This document shows positions 1-8,834 of a DNA stretch of 64,000 nt, piece by piece (positions within the stretch are counted from its first letter, which is position 1; each line of letters begins with the position of its first letter). Under the pieces are notes generated by a model. That model did not search any database and was not told where the DNA came from. It was given only the letters and a program-made list of their open reading frames with translations. Source of the DNA: CAWVSB01 sp046710535 (GTDB lineage: Bacteria; Pseudomonadota; Gammaproteobacteria; Pseudomonadales; CAWVSB01); the NCBI GenBank assembly GCA_046710535.1, contig JBKEHH010000008.1:69582-133581 (forward strand). The letters run 5' to 3'. A program made the position numbers and the translations under genes.

Positions 1-555
1 GTTTTCAATCGCTTCACGTCCACGAAATATCCTAGACCTTACTGTTCCTACCGGGCATTCCATCACTTCGGCAATTTCTTCGTAACTCAGACCATCATAT
101 TCACGTAAAGTTACAGCCGTACGCAAATCATCTGGCAACTCTTTTATTGCCCGATCAACTACCTGTTTAAGTTCTTCACTAAACAATAGATTTTCTGGAT
201 TCTGGATATCATGTAAATCAGAATCCCCATATAAATATTCAGCGTCTTGCGCATCTACATCAGTTGCTGGCGGCCTTCTGCTTTGCGACACCAAATGATT
301 TTTGGCTGTATTTATCGCTATACGATACAACCAAGTATAAAAAGCGCTATCACCTCTAAAATTTGGCAATGCTCTATAAGCTTTAATAAAAGCTTCTTGG
401 GCAATATCTTCCATATCAGCGCGATTGCGCACATAACGCGACACCACGCCAATAACCTTATGCTGATACTTCAACACCAGTAAATCGAATGCTCTCTGAT
501 CGCCTTTCTGTACACGCTTAACCAATGCCTGGTCTGCGTCAGGTTTTTTAATCAT
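1..555 (-). CDS. rpoE: RNA polymerase sigma factor RpoE/AlgU (3' end off the window)
   Basis: This is an extracytoplasmic-function sigma factor of the RpoE/AlgU group. It directs RNA polymerase to envelope-stress genes and is held inactive by an RseA/MucA anti-sigma factor, whose gene would be expected just beyond position 1. Reading from 555 gives 185 codons beginning MIKKPDADQALVKR. Region 2 includes DIAQEAFIKAYRAL and TWLYRIAINTAKN, and region 4 includes LSYEEIAEVMECPVGTVRSR. About 8-15 C-terminal residues are missing compared with the usual 192-200. The ATG at 555 is preceded by an AGGGA ribosome site. Divergence from nadB is the arrangement of E. coli and Pseudomonas, which supports the call. 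A consensus sigma-E promoter lies upstream, so autoregulation is likely. Confidence 0.95.
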   Translation of the reverse strand, partial: MIKKPDADQALVKRVQKGDQRAFDLLVLKYQHKVIGVVSRYVRNRADMEDIAQEAFIKAYRALPNFRGDSAFYTWLYRIAINTAKNHLVSQSRRPPATDVDAQDAEYLYGDSDLHDIQNPENLLFSEELKQVVDRAIKELPDDLRTAVTLREYDGLSYEEIAEVMECPVGTVRSRIFRGREAIEN

Positions 556-669
556 TTTGTCCCTGTGGCCATTCACTGCAGATAGTTGACGGTTTTTATC
601 GCCGCCAGCTACTAAAATATCGCTAAACCCGCCCCAAGCGGGGTAATTTCCAGTTATCGCCATGAATAA

Positions 670-696
670 TCAGAACGGCTGAATACCAAAAAGTTC
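670..696 (-). promoter_or_regulatory. Sigma-E/AlgU-type promoter of rpoE
   Basis: Reading the minus strand, GAACTT (696-691) is followed after 16 bases by TCTGA (674-670). This equals the AlgU/RpoE promoter consensus GAACTT-N16/17-TCtGA. It sits 115-141 bases upstream of the rpoE start and points towards it, as expected for an autoregulated extracytoplasmic-function sigma gene. No experimental start site is known here. Confidence 0.7.
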
Positions 697-815
697 ACTT
701 ATTATAACTATTTGATGTAAAAGTTTGTCGTTTAAACGCAAAAACTTCTGTTCTATAGCGGCTTGTATATACTAAGCACTCTTATATTACTGTTATAGGC
801 TGTTTTCAACCCACT

Positions 816-2408
816 ATGAGTCAAGAGTTTACCCACGATGTATTAGTTATTGGCAGCGGCGGCGCAGGTCTTTCCTTGGCGCTCAATATAGCTGACCATG
901 CCAAAGTAGCCGTTATCTGCAAGTCGGACATGATCGAGTCTTCTACTTACTACGCCCAAGGTGGCATAGCCGCTGTAATTGCTGATTCAGATTCTGTTGC
1001 CAGCCATGTGAGCGACACGCTAATCGCTGGTGCTGGCTTGTGTAACGAAGACAGCGTGCGCTTTACTGTGGAAAACAGCAAACAAACCATCGAATGGCTA
1101 ATTGACCAAGGTGTCGATTTCACCCGCGAACAAGATGCAGACAGTATTCAGGACTACCATTTAACTAAAGAAGGAGGCCATAGTCATAGACGCGTTGTTC
1201 ATGCGGACGACGCCACCGGTAAAGCAGTTTCATCGACGCTTACCGCGCAAGCTTTAGCTCACCCTAATATTGACGTGTATGTAAACCGCGTGGCGGTAGA
1301 TCTAATCATTGATAAAAGTCAGCGCACAAAACGCTGTATCGGGGCTTACGTACTTAACAGCGAAACGGGTAAAGTAGAAGTATTTCGCGCCCGTTTCACT
1401 TCACTGGCAACTGGCGGAGCTAGTAAAGTTTATTTATACACTAGCAATCCGGATGGCAGCAGCGGCGACGGGATTGCCATGGCTTGGCGCGCGGGCTGTC
1501 GCGTTGCAAATATGGAATTCAATCAATTCCACCCAACTTGCTTGTATCATCCGCAAGCCAAATCATTCTTAATTACCGAAGCAATTCGCGGCGAAGGTGG
1601 CATTCTAAAACTGCCCAACGGCCAACGCTTTATGCACAAGTTTGACGAACGCGGAGAACTGGCCCCACGTGATATTGTCGCCAGAGCCATTGACCATGAA
1701 ATGAAACGTCTAGGCATCGATTGTTTGTATCTAGATATAAGTCATAAGCCGGCCGACTTTATTACTAGTCATTTTCCAACCGTCTACCAGCGCTGCTTAG
1801 AGCTAGGTATCGATATAACCAAGCAAGCGATACCGGTAGTCCCAGCGGCTCACTACACCTGCGGCGGCGTTATGGTCGATAAGACTGGTAAGACCGATAT
1901 TGCTCAGCTTTATGCCATAGGCGAAACATCCTTTACCGGTTTGCATGGCGCTAACCGAATGGCCAGCAACTCATTACTTGAATGTTTAGTCTATGGCCGC
2001 GCGTCAGCGCAAGATATTAAAAAGAAACTAGCAAATGAGCCCATTCCAGCGATCATAAAAAAATGGGATGAGTCTCAAGTTACCGATTCAGACGAAGATG
2101 TTGTTATCTCACATAACTGGGATGAGCTGCGCCGTTTCATGTGGGATTATGTCGGTATTGTTAGAACTAACAAACGCCTGCAGCGGGCCCAACACCGGGT
2201 TGAACTATTACTCGCTGAAATAGACGAGTACTACAGTAATTACAAAATTAGCCCGGATTTAATAGAACTAAGAAACTTGGCCGTGGTTGCTCAGCTAATT
2301 ATACGATCAGCCTTAGCTAGAAAAGAAAGCCGTGGTCTGCATTACACTTTAGATTACCCTGCCACCTTACCGTTGGCCGGCGACACCATACTCAACCCGC
2401 CTGAATAG
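816..2408 (+). CDS. nadB: L-aspartate oxidase
   Basis: This FAD enzyme oxidises L-aspartate to iminoaspartate, the first step of de novo NAD synthesis; NadA then makes quinolinate. The 530-residue protein matches the family's length of about 540. The N-terminal dinucleotide-binding motif reads VLVIGSGGAGLSLA, and the active-site region carries HSHRRVVHADDATG, the family's usual signature. Further matches are EFNQFHPTC and the SLLECLVYGRASA stretch near residue 390, and the C-terminal helical domain of the fumarate reductase/succinate dehydrogenase flavoprotein fold is present. The gene diverges from rpoE, with about 260 bases of shared upstream region that include a possible TATACT -10 hexamer at 768-773. 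Its 3' end overlaps the convergent sdhE by 17 bases. Confidence 0.96.
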   Translation: MSQEFTHDVLVIGSGGAGLSLALNIADHAKVAVICKSDMIESSTYYAQGGIAAVIADSDSVASHVSDTLIAGAGLCNEDSVRFTVENSKQTIEWLIDQGVDFTREQDADSIQDYHLTKEGGHSHRRVVHADDATGKAVSSTLTAQALAHPNIDVYVNRVAVDLIIDKSQRTKRCIGAYVLNSETGKVEVFRARFTSLATGGASKVYLYTSNPDGSSGDGIAMAWRAGCRVANMEFNQFHPTCLYHPQAKSFLITEAIRGEGGILKLPNGQRFMHKFDERGELAPRDIVARAIDHEMKRLGIDCLYLDISHKPADFITSHFPTVYQRCLELGIDITKQAIPVVPAAHYTCGGVMVDKTGKTDIAQLYAIGETSFTGLHGANRMASNSLLECLVYGRASAQDIKKKLANEPIPAIIKKWDESQVTDSDEDVVISHNWDELRRFMWDYVGIVRTNKRLQRAQHRVELLLAEIDEYYSNYKISPDLIELRNLAVVAQLIIRSALARKESRGLHYTLDYPATLPLAGDTILNPPE

Positions 2409-2658
2409 TGTCTTTGTTACACGCTAAAATTATTTCTACCATGCGCACTATTTCTGGTTTTTGTGATACATCGGCGCGCATAAACCAACTAAACATGTCG
2501 TTATCTTCTTCTTCCAAAAATTTCACGTAAAGCTGCTGCTCTTCAGCCGAGATATTACGCAAATGATTCTCAACAAATGGAATAAGAATTAAATCTAGCT
2601 CCAACATGCCACGGCGGCTATGCCAGTATATTTTTCGGTATTCAACGTCAGTCATCAT
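2392..2658 (-). CDS. sdhE: FAD assembly factor SdhE (succinate dehydrogenase assembly factor 2 family)
   Basis: SdhE is a small soluble protein that promotes covalent attachment of FAD to the succinate dehydrogenase flavoprotein (and to fumarate reductase). The 88-residue sequence has the family hallmark RGMLELD near residues 16-22, which contains the conserved RGxxE motif, and the acidic LEEEDNDMFSWFM segment. Length and all-helical character fit the family. It is convergent with and overlaps the end of nadB, and it diverges from ygfZ, the same neighbour as in enterobacteria. The first two codons are both ATG, so either could be the start. Confidence 0.92.
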   Translation of the reverse strand: MMTDVEYRKIYWHSRRGMLELDLILIPFVENHLRNISAEEQQLYVKFLEEEDNDMFSWFMRADVSQKPEIVRMVEIILACNKDTIQAG

Positions 2659-2775
2659 GGTTATTCACGCAAAATAGTAAGGACGATGATTATAACGATA
2701 AAACTTAACAACTGTTAGCCAAAGCACATAAAAGCCCTATAATACCTACCACTTTTCGCTACAGCCTGTATAACC

Positions 2776-3768
2776 ATGCAAGATTTTCTAAATGCTATAA
2801 ATGCCCAACTAAGCGCCACCGGTGTGGTAACTTTTGATGACTCACCAGCATTGAATATTGATCAGTCATACTCCACTGTTTTAGGTGGCGATGCGTTTAT
2901 TCAAGTGAAAGGAATCGACGCTGCCAAATTTTTACAGGGGCAAGTCACTTGCAACATGGATGAGATATCAGATAGCCAGATGCACTATGGTGCGCACTGC
3001 ACTCATAAGGGCAGAATGATCGCGAGTTTTATGGCCAGTAAAACTGACAACGATACTTATTTGTTAAAGGCCCACTCAGACAATATTGAAAATTTACTAA
3101 ACAGTTTAAAAAAATATATCGTATTTTCAAAAGCTGAAGCCAGCATCTCTGACGATTGGACCGCTATTGCTTTAAGTGGTGCCGATAGCGACAGCGTCGT
3201 TAGTCAATTTTTTGGTAGCCTACCAACTGGTGCAAACCATAAAGTGGTAAAAGATAATATTCATTGCCATCAAATTGCTGGCGGCAAGCGTTATGAGATC
3301 TGGCTAGCACAAAGTCAAGCACAAGACTTTTGGCAGCACTGCAAGACACTTGCCTCAGCTAGCTCGCTAAACTGGCAACTAGAAAATATTCGCGCGGGTA
3401 TCGCCCAAGTAATCGCAGATACCTCTGAGACATTTATCCCCCAAGCAATAAATCTCCATGAAATTGGTGGGGTCAGTTTTACCAAAGGCTGCTATACCGG
3501 CCAAGAAATTGTTGCGCGAATGAAGTATCTCGGTAAGCAAAAAAGGCATATGGCACTTTTTTCTGCCAACGGACCAGCCTTAACCGCAGGTAGTAGTGTA
3601 TTCATTCAAAGCAGTGATAAAAATGTTGGCGAAGTCGTCAATTGCGTAGCGACATCGGCAGACACCTGCGAAGGATTGGTCGTCATTACCGACGCCGCAT
3701 TAACCGAAACTGTGGTTGATGATAATAAGCAATTAACTTTAAGCTTTTCTCCGCTAAACTACACCTAG
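2776..3768 (+). CDS. ygfZ: Folate-binding Fe-S cluster maintenance protein YgfZ
   Basis: YgfZ resembles the T-protein of the glycine cleavage system. It binds tetrahydrofolate and supports synthesis or repair of iron-sulfur proteins, including the tRNA methylthiolase MiaB. The 330-residue protein is close to the 326 of E. coli. It contains the diagnostic KGCYTGQEIVARMKYLG segment (K-G-C-Y-x-G-Q) in the last third, preceded by the conserved FIPQAINLHEIGGVSFTK region. The short gap to the divergent sdhE links two factors that act on flavin and Fe-S enzymes of respiration. The ATG at 2776 gives the expected N-terminus. Confidence 0.94.
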   Translation: MQDFLNAINAQLSATGVVTFDDSPALNIDQSYSTVLGGDAFIQVKGIDAAKFLQGQVTCNMDEISDSQMHYGAHCTHKGRMIASFMASKTDNDTYLLKAHSDNIENLLNSLKKYIVFSKAEASISDDWTAIALSGADSDSVVSQFFGSLPTGANHKVVKDNIHCHQIAGGKRYEIWLAQSQAQDFWQHCKTLASASSLNWQLENIRAGIAQVIADTSETFIPQAINLHEIGGVSFTKGCYTGQEIVARMKYLGKQKRHMALFSANGPALTAGSSVFIQSSDKNVGEVVNCVATSADTCEGLVVITDAALTETVVDDNKQLTLSFSPLNYT

Positions 3769-3792
3769 CTAACTTAATAATTTCTATCAGCC

Positions 3793-4467
3793 CTAATCAG
3801 CAGACCAATCGATAGATTCTTTATTGTTAGCCGACAAATATTCATTCGCCTGCTTAAAATGCCCGCAACCAAAAAAACCACGATATGAACTCAGTGGTGA
3901 GGGATGCGGCGCCTGCAATACCAAATGTTTATCGGCAATCAAGGCTGCTTTTGCTCGTGCATGGGCTCCCCAAAGAATGAAAACAACATTTTCACATTGC
4001 TGATTAATCGCATTTATCGCTACATCAGTAAATTGCTCCCAGCCTTTGCCTTGGTGGCTGCCCGCATTACTCTCTTCAACTGTTAGCACAGTATTCAACA
4101 ACAACACGCCCTGCTCAGCCCAACTAGTAAGACAACCATGCATTGGTATTTGCAGACCAAGCTCAGCTTCAATCTCTTTGTAAATATTCACTAGTGATGG
4201 CGGAATCTTTTCATAGGGCTGCACCGAAAAACTTAAACCGTGCGCCTGGCCAGCTCCGTGATAAGGGTCTTGCCCTAAAATCACCACTTTAACAATCGCT
4301 ATCGGCGTGGTGACAAATGCATTAAATCTATCCTCAGCTAGCGGAAATACTCGCACCCCATCAGCTTCACGGCCGTCAATAAACGATGCTAGTACTTGCA
4401 TATAAGGCTTATCAAATTCCTCTGCCAACATTGGCCAGCCAGTTTCTATAAATTTTTTCCCTAGCAA
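3793..4467 (-). CDS. ung: Uracil-DNA glycosylase
   Basis: Ung removes uracil from DNA to begin base-excision repair. The catalytic motif GQDPYHGAGQAHGLSFSV carries the water-activating Asp. The uracil-binding PSL loop region APHPSPLSSYRGFFGCGHF carries the catalytic His, and VLLLNTVLTV is also typical. An in-frame ATG exists at 4533, but it would add about 22 hydrophobic residues unlike the family. I prefer the TTG at 4467, which follows an AAAGAGGTG ribosome site by a normal spacing and gives about 224 residues, the usual length. It is convergent with ygfZ, with 24 bases between the stop codons. Confidence 0.93.
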   Translation of the reverse strand: MLGKKFIETGWPMLAEEFDKPYMQVLASFIDGREADGVRVFPLAEDRFNAFVTTPIAIVKVVILGQDPYHGAGQAHGLSFSVQPYEKIPPSLVNIYKEIEAELGLQIPMHGCLTSWAEQGVLLLNTVLTVEESNAGSHQGKGWEQFTDVAINAINQQCENVVFILWGAHARAKAALIADKHLVLQAPHPSPLSSYRGFFGCGHFKQANEYLSANNKESIDWSAD

Positions 4468-4596
4468 CAAAAACACCTCTTTTTTTAATATCTTAATTAC
4501 AAATAAACCCTTAATCACAAAAACGTAATTCAAACACCGTTACCTCTGGTGTTACACTAAAACTATAGTAAGCCATATAAAAACTAGGTAAAACAA

Positions 4597-5022
4597 ATGA
4601 ATACCCCCTACCAAATACTTGGCAGCGAAGGAATTAAAAAACTTTGCGAAGCATTTTACGAAACAATGGAAGAGGCCCACGAAGTTGCAGGTATTAGACG
4701 CATGCACGCAGCGGACCTAGCCCCAGTAACAGACAAATTAATTGAATATTTAACTGATTGGATGGGAGGTCCACCAATTTATCAACCAAAATACGGTACG
4801 GTTTGCTTAACCGAACCACATGCAGATTATGCCATTGGTCCCAAAGAAACTGAGCAGTGGTTGTTTTGTATGGATCAGGCCTTGGAAAAAATTGGCGCTA
4901 GCGATGAATTGAAAGAGATGTTGAAAGTGCCGCTGGAGCGCGTGGCGAATGCGGTGCAGAATCGAGATGTTTCGGTTGGAGATTCTATGGGCCGGAATCC
5001 TAATTTGATCGCTATCAACTAA
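4597..5022 (+). CDS. Group II truncated hemoglobin (TrHbO-like)
   Basis: This is a small 2-over-2 globin that binds heme and O2 or NO; roles proposed for the group include NO/O2 chemistry and redox sensing. The 141-residue protein has the group II pattern: YQILGSEGIKKLCEAFYETM (helix B with Tyr21 at B10), then a RRMHAADL segment. Next come WMGGPPIY, LTEPHADYAIG with the proximal His75, and QWLFCM with the Trp88 typical of group II at position G8. It follows the divergent ung gene closely. The substrate and partner cannot be read from the sequence. A dispersed repeat element lies just downstream. Confidence 0.88.
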   Translation: MNTPYQILGSEGIKKLCEAFYETMEEAHEVAGIRRMHAADLAPVTDKLIEYLTDWMGGPPIYQPKYGTVCLTEPHADYAIGPKETEQWLFCMDQALEKIGASDELKEMLKVPLERVANAVQNRDVSVGDSMGRNPNLIAIN

Positions 5023-5044
5023 CATATAGTTTTTATATTTAACT

Positions 5045-5300
5045 ATTTCAGGTTTCGCCTGAAGGCGAGTTACTTTTCTTTAGTGGGCAAAGAAAAGTAA
5101 CCAAAAGAAAGCCCACCCAAATAAGTCGCCCTTAGGGAGACCTGAGTTCTGCCAAACATAATGGTCTTTAGGGAACTCACCAAGAATGATACTCAATCGT
5201 TTTTGACTCAAACAGCCCTCACTCTTAGTAAAATAACGACTAAGAGCAAGGGATGTTTTAGCTATAAACGAAAAACAACTTATTAAAATAAAAATAAGAT
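5045..5300. repeat. Dispersed-repeat-like intergenic element with hairpin and possible pseudoknot
   Basis: The 362-base gap between the globin and the Rieske gene has no gene. It begins with a small dyad TCGCCT-GA-AGGCGA (5055-5068). This is followed by a perfect 13-base inverted repeat, GTTACTTTTCTTT (5069-5081) with AAAGAAAAGTAAC (5089-5101), around a 7-base loop. The loop's GTGGGC (5083-5088) is exactly complementary to GCCCAC at 5111-5116, so the RNA could form an H-type pseudoknot. The sequence strongly resembles an intergenic repeat I know from many gamma- and betaproteobacteria, which starts with a GTTACTTTTCTTT-type hairpin and continues for about 200 bases. That resemblance rests on memory, and the right boundary is a guess. 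Confidence 0.6.
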
Positions 5301-5306
5301 CAACGC

Positions 5307-5341
5307 AAAAAGGCCAGAGTCTAATTGCAGCAACTCTGACC
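5307..5341 (-). terminator. Intrinsic terminator of the F420/Rieske operon
   Basis: On the minus strand a 9-base stem (GGTCAGAGT with ACTCTGGCC, one G-T wobble) encloses a 12-base loop and is followed directly by TTTTT. It lies about 45 bases past the Rieske stop codon and is oriented to end the six-gene transcript. Confidence 0.75.
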
Positions 5342-5384
5342 CTATAATATCACTATGTCCTTAGGCTAAACCTGCCTAAAACAA

Positions 5385-6356
5385 TTACGCATAAAACTGA
5401 TTAAACCACTTCCGATACTTAGCAATAGGTCCATCGCCATCACATAACACTGGATTAGGTCGATAAGTCTTATGCTCCCAAATGGGAATATCCTGCCCTA
5501 CCTGCCGTACCACTTCATCGATAAAGCCTTGAGCATAGAGTTTATTATCGCCCTCTGATGACTTAGGCATAGAGAAATTAAATCTTAGTTCAACAGTTTG
5601 TGAATCTACTGGGGTAACAGTACCCAGCATTACCACATCAAACATGCGGGTGAACTTTTGAATGGTCTGCCCTGGCCCCATACTAGTAGACACTAACTTG
5701 GCATCAACAATATTTTCATCACCTTCGGTGAGAACACCATTTTCGTCTACATCGTTAACGCGTGAATCCATTATTGTTTCACGCACTGCACCTTTCATTG
5801 TAGCAACACCTTCAGGCATTTCGGCGGCTTGGTGTACCGTCACAAAATGCGCTAAGTCTGCAGCGTTTTCACCCATTTCTTGAATAATCGAATTGATGCG
5901 CCAATCATAGGTATCCAAATCAGTCCATTGGTCAGAGCTAAGCTCTTCAACTGGCACAACATCAAATAATGGCTCAACGTTTTCAGGGTGATACCACGCC
6001 CAAATCATTTGGTTACGTTCGATAATCGGGTAGCTTTTTAGGGCACCATCGGCGGCTACTTTAGGCGGAATTCGTTTAGCATATGGCACGTCGACACAGG
6101 CGCCATTGGAGTTAAACTTCCAACCATGAAATGGGCACGAAATACTTGTTTCATGGGCGATACCGCCATGACCTAAATGAGCACCCAAATGCGGACAATA
6201 AGCATCGAGCAGAGTAGCTTGGCCTTCAAGGGTTCTAAACAGAACTAGTTCGCGACCAAAATAATGGACTGGTTTAACATCGCCTGCCGCTAAAACATTG
6301 CAATATTCAAGAGCATACCAACCGTAAGGAATAGACTGTTCATATCGTGATTTCAT
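5385..6356 (-). CDS. Rieske-type aromatic/steroid-ring oxygenase, KshA-like
   Basis: This is the oxygenase component of a Rieske non-heme iron monooxygenase. The N-terminal Rieske domain binds a [2Fe-2S] cluster through Cys54-Pro-His56 and Cys74-Pro-Phe-His77 (CxH-x17-CxxH). The catalytic domain has NAADLAHFVTVH, whose Asp167, His170 and His175 fit the bridging acid and the two iron-binding histidines. The layout (YGWYAL start, LDAYCPHLGAHLGHG, VPYAKRIPP) resembles 3-ketosteroid 9-alpha-hydroxylase KshA and the cholesterol desaturases DAF-36/Neverland, so a sterol-like substrate is plausible but not proven. At 323 residues it is somewhat shorter than KshA. It is the last gene of the F420 operon, 24 bases after fbiC, with its own terminator. 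No reductase partner is adjacent. Confidence 0.85.
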   Translation of the reverse strand: MKSRYEQSIPYGWYALEYCNVLAAGDVKPVHYFGRELVLFRTLEGQATLLDAYCPHLGAHLGHGGIAHETSISCPFHGWKFNSNGACVDVPYAKRIPPKVAADGALKSYPIIERNQMIWAWYHPENVEPLFDVVPVEELSSDQWTDLDTYDWRINSIIQEMGENAADLAHFVTVHQAAEMPEGVATMKGAVRETIMDSRVNDVDENGVLTEGDENIVDAKLVSTSMGPGQTIQKFTRMFDVVMLGTVTPVDSQTVELRFNFSMPKSSEGDNKLYAQGFIDEVVRQVGQDIPIWEHKTYRPNPVLCDGDGPIAKYRKWFNQFYA

Positions 6357-6380
6357 GGTTTGACCCGCTATAAATTCTTG

Positions 6381-8834
6381 TTAGGCGGTAGTATTCAATT
6401 TTATTAAATCGACTTTCTTACCGCTTTTTACTCGCTCATATTTACGCGCTGGCGTATTGGCAATATCAGTAAGCTCAGCAGCATTATGCGATGTTGTGAG
6501 GCGTTCTTGGGTTACAGTTCCGTAAACTGTATTGCGTTGGCTCGCACTGCGCCCTATTTCGCTAATTATAGCTTCCATTTTACTTGGTGGCATTTCTTGT
6601 CCATGCAAGGCACCCGCAGCTCGAGTGATTGATTCATTCATTAAACTGCCACCTAAATCATTCACCCCAGCATCCAAACATTGCTTAGCACCAGCAGCGC
6701 CCATTTTCACCCAAGATGTTTGAATATTATCAATTTGGCCATGCAGTGCTAGTCTCGCAACGGCATGCATTAACACAGCCTCGCGATAAGTAGGGCCTTT
6801 GCGGGCCTTACCTTTTAAATATAATGGCGCCTCAGAGGCAACAAACGGCAACGGCACAAACTCCGTAATGCCGCCGGTTTTTTCTTGCAAGGTCCGCACC
6901 CGATTAAGATGCCTCGCCCAATGTTCATAGCCTTCAACATGGCCATACATTATTGTCGATGTTGTTTTTAACCCTTGCTGATGGGCGGTTTCTAACACTT
7001 CCAGCCACTGCGCTGTATTAAGTTTGTCTGGGCAAATTATTTTTCTGATTTCATCATCTAGAATCTCAGCGGCTGTACCTGGCAATGTCGCTAACCCGGC
7101 TTGCTTTAGTTGAATTAAATAATCAGTCAAACTAACATTAAGGGTTTGCGCACCCTGCCAAACTTCTAATGGGGAAAATGCATGAATATGAACATCTGGA
7201 GCGGCTTGTTTTATAACTTGGCAAATTTGTAAATATTTCTCGCCGTCGTACTCAGGGTGAATACCACCTTGCATACAGACCTCTGTAGCACCGCGCTGCC
7301 AAGCCTCCGTAACTCGCCTACCAATTTCTTGATCTGATAAATCGTATGGTCTACCGCGTAGACTTTCAGACAACTTCCCTTTTGAAAACGCACAGAACTG
7401 ACATTTGAAATAGCAAATATTGGTATAATTTATGTTGCGATTGACTACATAAGTAATCGTATCGCCATTAACTTCCTGCCGTAACTTATTGGCGCTGGCA
7501 CAGACGTAATCAAATTCGGCGCCACGTGCTTTAAACAATCGAGCAATTTCATCTTCAGCTAATTTTTGCCCTAGTCCAGCTTTAGCTATTATCACTTTTA
7601 GCTGATCACTTACTGCACCTTTCATTTTATCTGGGACAGGATTTGGCAACTCACAAACTTCGCCAGTCAACCAGTCATCAGTGCGCGGATAACCTTCACC
7701 ATCAATACTTCTTATGACCGCTTTTTGCAGCCCTTTATCTAACCATTTACTGCCTTGACGCGCATACTGGGGATAAATTGTTAAGCGTTCAATTAAATGC
7801 TTACCGCAAGCTGCAGTCTCTATAGCGAGATGATCTAGATGCGGCCATGGCGCTTCTGGATTTACGTAATCAGGGGTTAGCGGCGATATGCCGCCCCAAT
7901 CATTAATACCCGCCGCCACAATCTGTTCAAATACCCCAGGACTTAAATTTGGCGGTGCCTGAATACTCATAGCAGGGCCAAAAACGATCCGTGCTACAGC
8001 AATCGTCCACAGCAACTCATCTAAATTTGGTTCTGGCGCTTTCGCCATTATGGTATCGGCCTTAGCTCTAAAATTCTGCACAATAATTTCTTGCAGATGA
8101 CCAAATTCCGCATGCAATTTACGCAGCGCTAATAATGATTCTATACGCTCTAATCTAGTCTCGCCGATACCAATTAAAATACCTGAGGTAAATGGAACAT
8201 TTTGTCTGCCAGCTTCGGCAATGGTTTCTAATCGGACTAAAGGTTCTTTGTCGGGCGAACCATAATGAGGCATACCTTTTTCAGTTAAGCGAGTACTGGC
8301 CGACTCCAACATAATACCCATTGAGGCCGACATAGGTCGCAGCATCGCTACTTCGTCAGCCGACATACAACCGGCATTGATATGTACCAACATGCCAGTT
8401 TCTTCAAATACAGCTTTGGCCATAGCGGCTACGTATTCCAAGGTAGTAGCAAAGCCCATTTCAGCTAAAGCCTCACGAGCCCCTGTATAGCGAAGCTCTG
8501 GCTTTTCACCTAACGTAAATAAAGCCTCTTTACAGCCTAATTCCACCCCTGCTTTAGCCTGCTCGATAATATCGGCAAGCTTCATATAAGGATTTTCAAC
8601 TTTTTTAGGCGTAGTCGCAAAAGTACAGTAATGGCATACGTCGCGGCACAGCTGCGTCAATGGGAAAAACACTTTGCGCGAATAGGTTATTGTTTGGTTA
8701 AATCCTTGATCACGCAGCTTTGCACTGGCCTGCATCAAAACTTTAGTTTCAACACAGCTAGCCAGCTCAAGCGATTGGGTATCACTCAGTAGCTGCCCCT
8801 TTAATACTTGCTGTAACAGTGAATCAACTTGCAT
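6381..8834 (-). CDS. fbiC: FO synthase, fused CofG-CofH (FbiC)
   Basis: This protein makes 7,8-didemethyl-8-hydroxy-5-deazariboflavin (FO), the chromophore of F420, from tyrosine and a flavin precursor using two radical-SAM reactions. The 817-residue protein has two radical-SAM domains in the actinobacterial order. The first, CofG-like, has Cys63-x3-Cys67-x2-Cys70 (LCRDVCHYCTF). The second, CofH-like, starts near residue 465 with INYTNICYFKCQFCAF followed by MQGGIHPEYDGE. Archaea encode the halves as separate proteins. The start at 8834 abuts the cofC stop with no spacer, showing translational linkage. Both Fe-S cysteine triads are intact, so activity is expected. The product assignment is firm. 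Its presence in a gammaproteobacterium is unusual. Confidence 0.96.
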   Translation of the reverse strand: MQVDSLLQQVLKGQLLSDTQSLELASCVETKVLMQASAKLRDQGFNQTITYSRKVFFPLTQLCRDVCHYCTFATTPKKVENPYMKLADIIEQAKAGVELGCKEALFTLGEKPELRYTGAREALAEMGFATTLEYVAAMAKAVFEETGMLVHINAGCMSADEVAMLRPMSASMGIMLESASTRLTEKGMPHYGSPDKEPLVRLETIAEAGRQNVPFTSGILIGIGETRLERIESLLALRKLHAEFGHLQEIIVQNFRAKADTIMAKAPEPNLDELLWTIAVARIVFGPAMSIQAPPNLSPGVFEQIVAAGINDWGGISPLTPDYVNPEAPWPHLDHLAIETAACGKHLIERLTIYPQYARQGSKWLDKGLQKAVIRSIDGEGYPRTDDWLTGEVCELPNPVPDKMKGAVSDQLKVIIAKAGLGQKLAEDEIARLFKARGAEFDYVCASANKLRQEVNGDTITYVVNRNINYTNICYFKCQFCAFSKGKLSESLRGRPYDLSDQEIGRRVTEAWQRGATEVCMQGGIHPEYDGEKYLQICQVIKQAAPDVHIHAFSPLEVWQGAQTLNVSLTDYLIQLKQAGLATLPGTAAEILDDEIRKIICPDKLNTAQWLEVLETAHQQGLKTTSTIMYGHVEGYEHWARHLNRVRTLQEKTGGITEFVPLPFVASEAPLYLKGKARKGPTYREAVLMHAVARLALHGQIDNIQTSWVKMGAAGAKQCLDAGVNDLGGSLMNESITRAAGALHGQEMPPSKMEAIISEIGRSASQRNTVYGTVTQERLTTSHNAAELTDIANTPARKYERVKSGKKVDLIKLNTTA

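Noticed and set aside
247..483. Plus-strand open frame at the left edge as a gene
   Set aside because: It is the antisense shadow of rpoE, has no ribosome site and no family resemblance.
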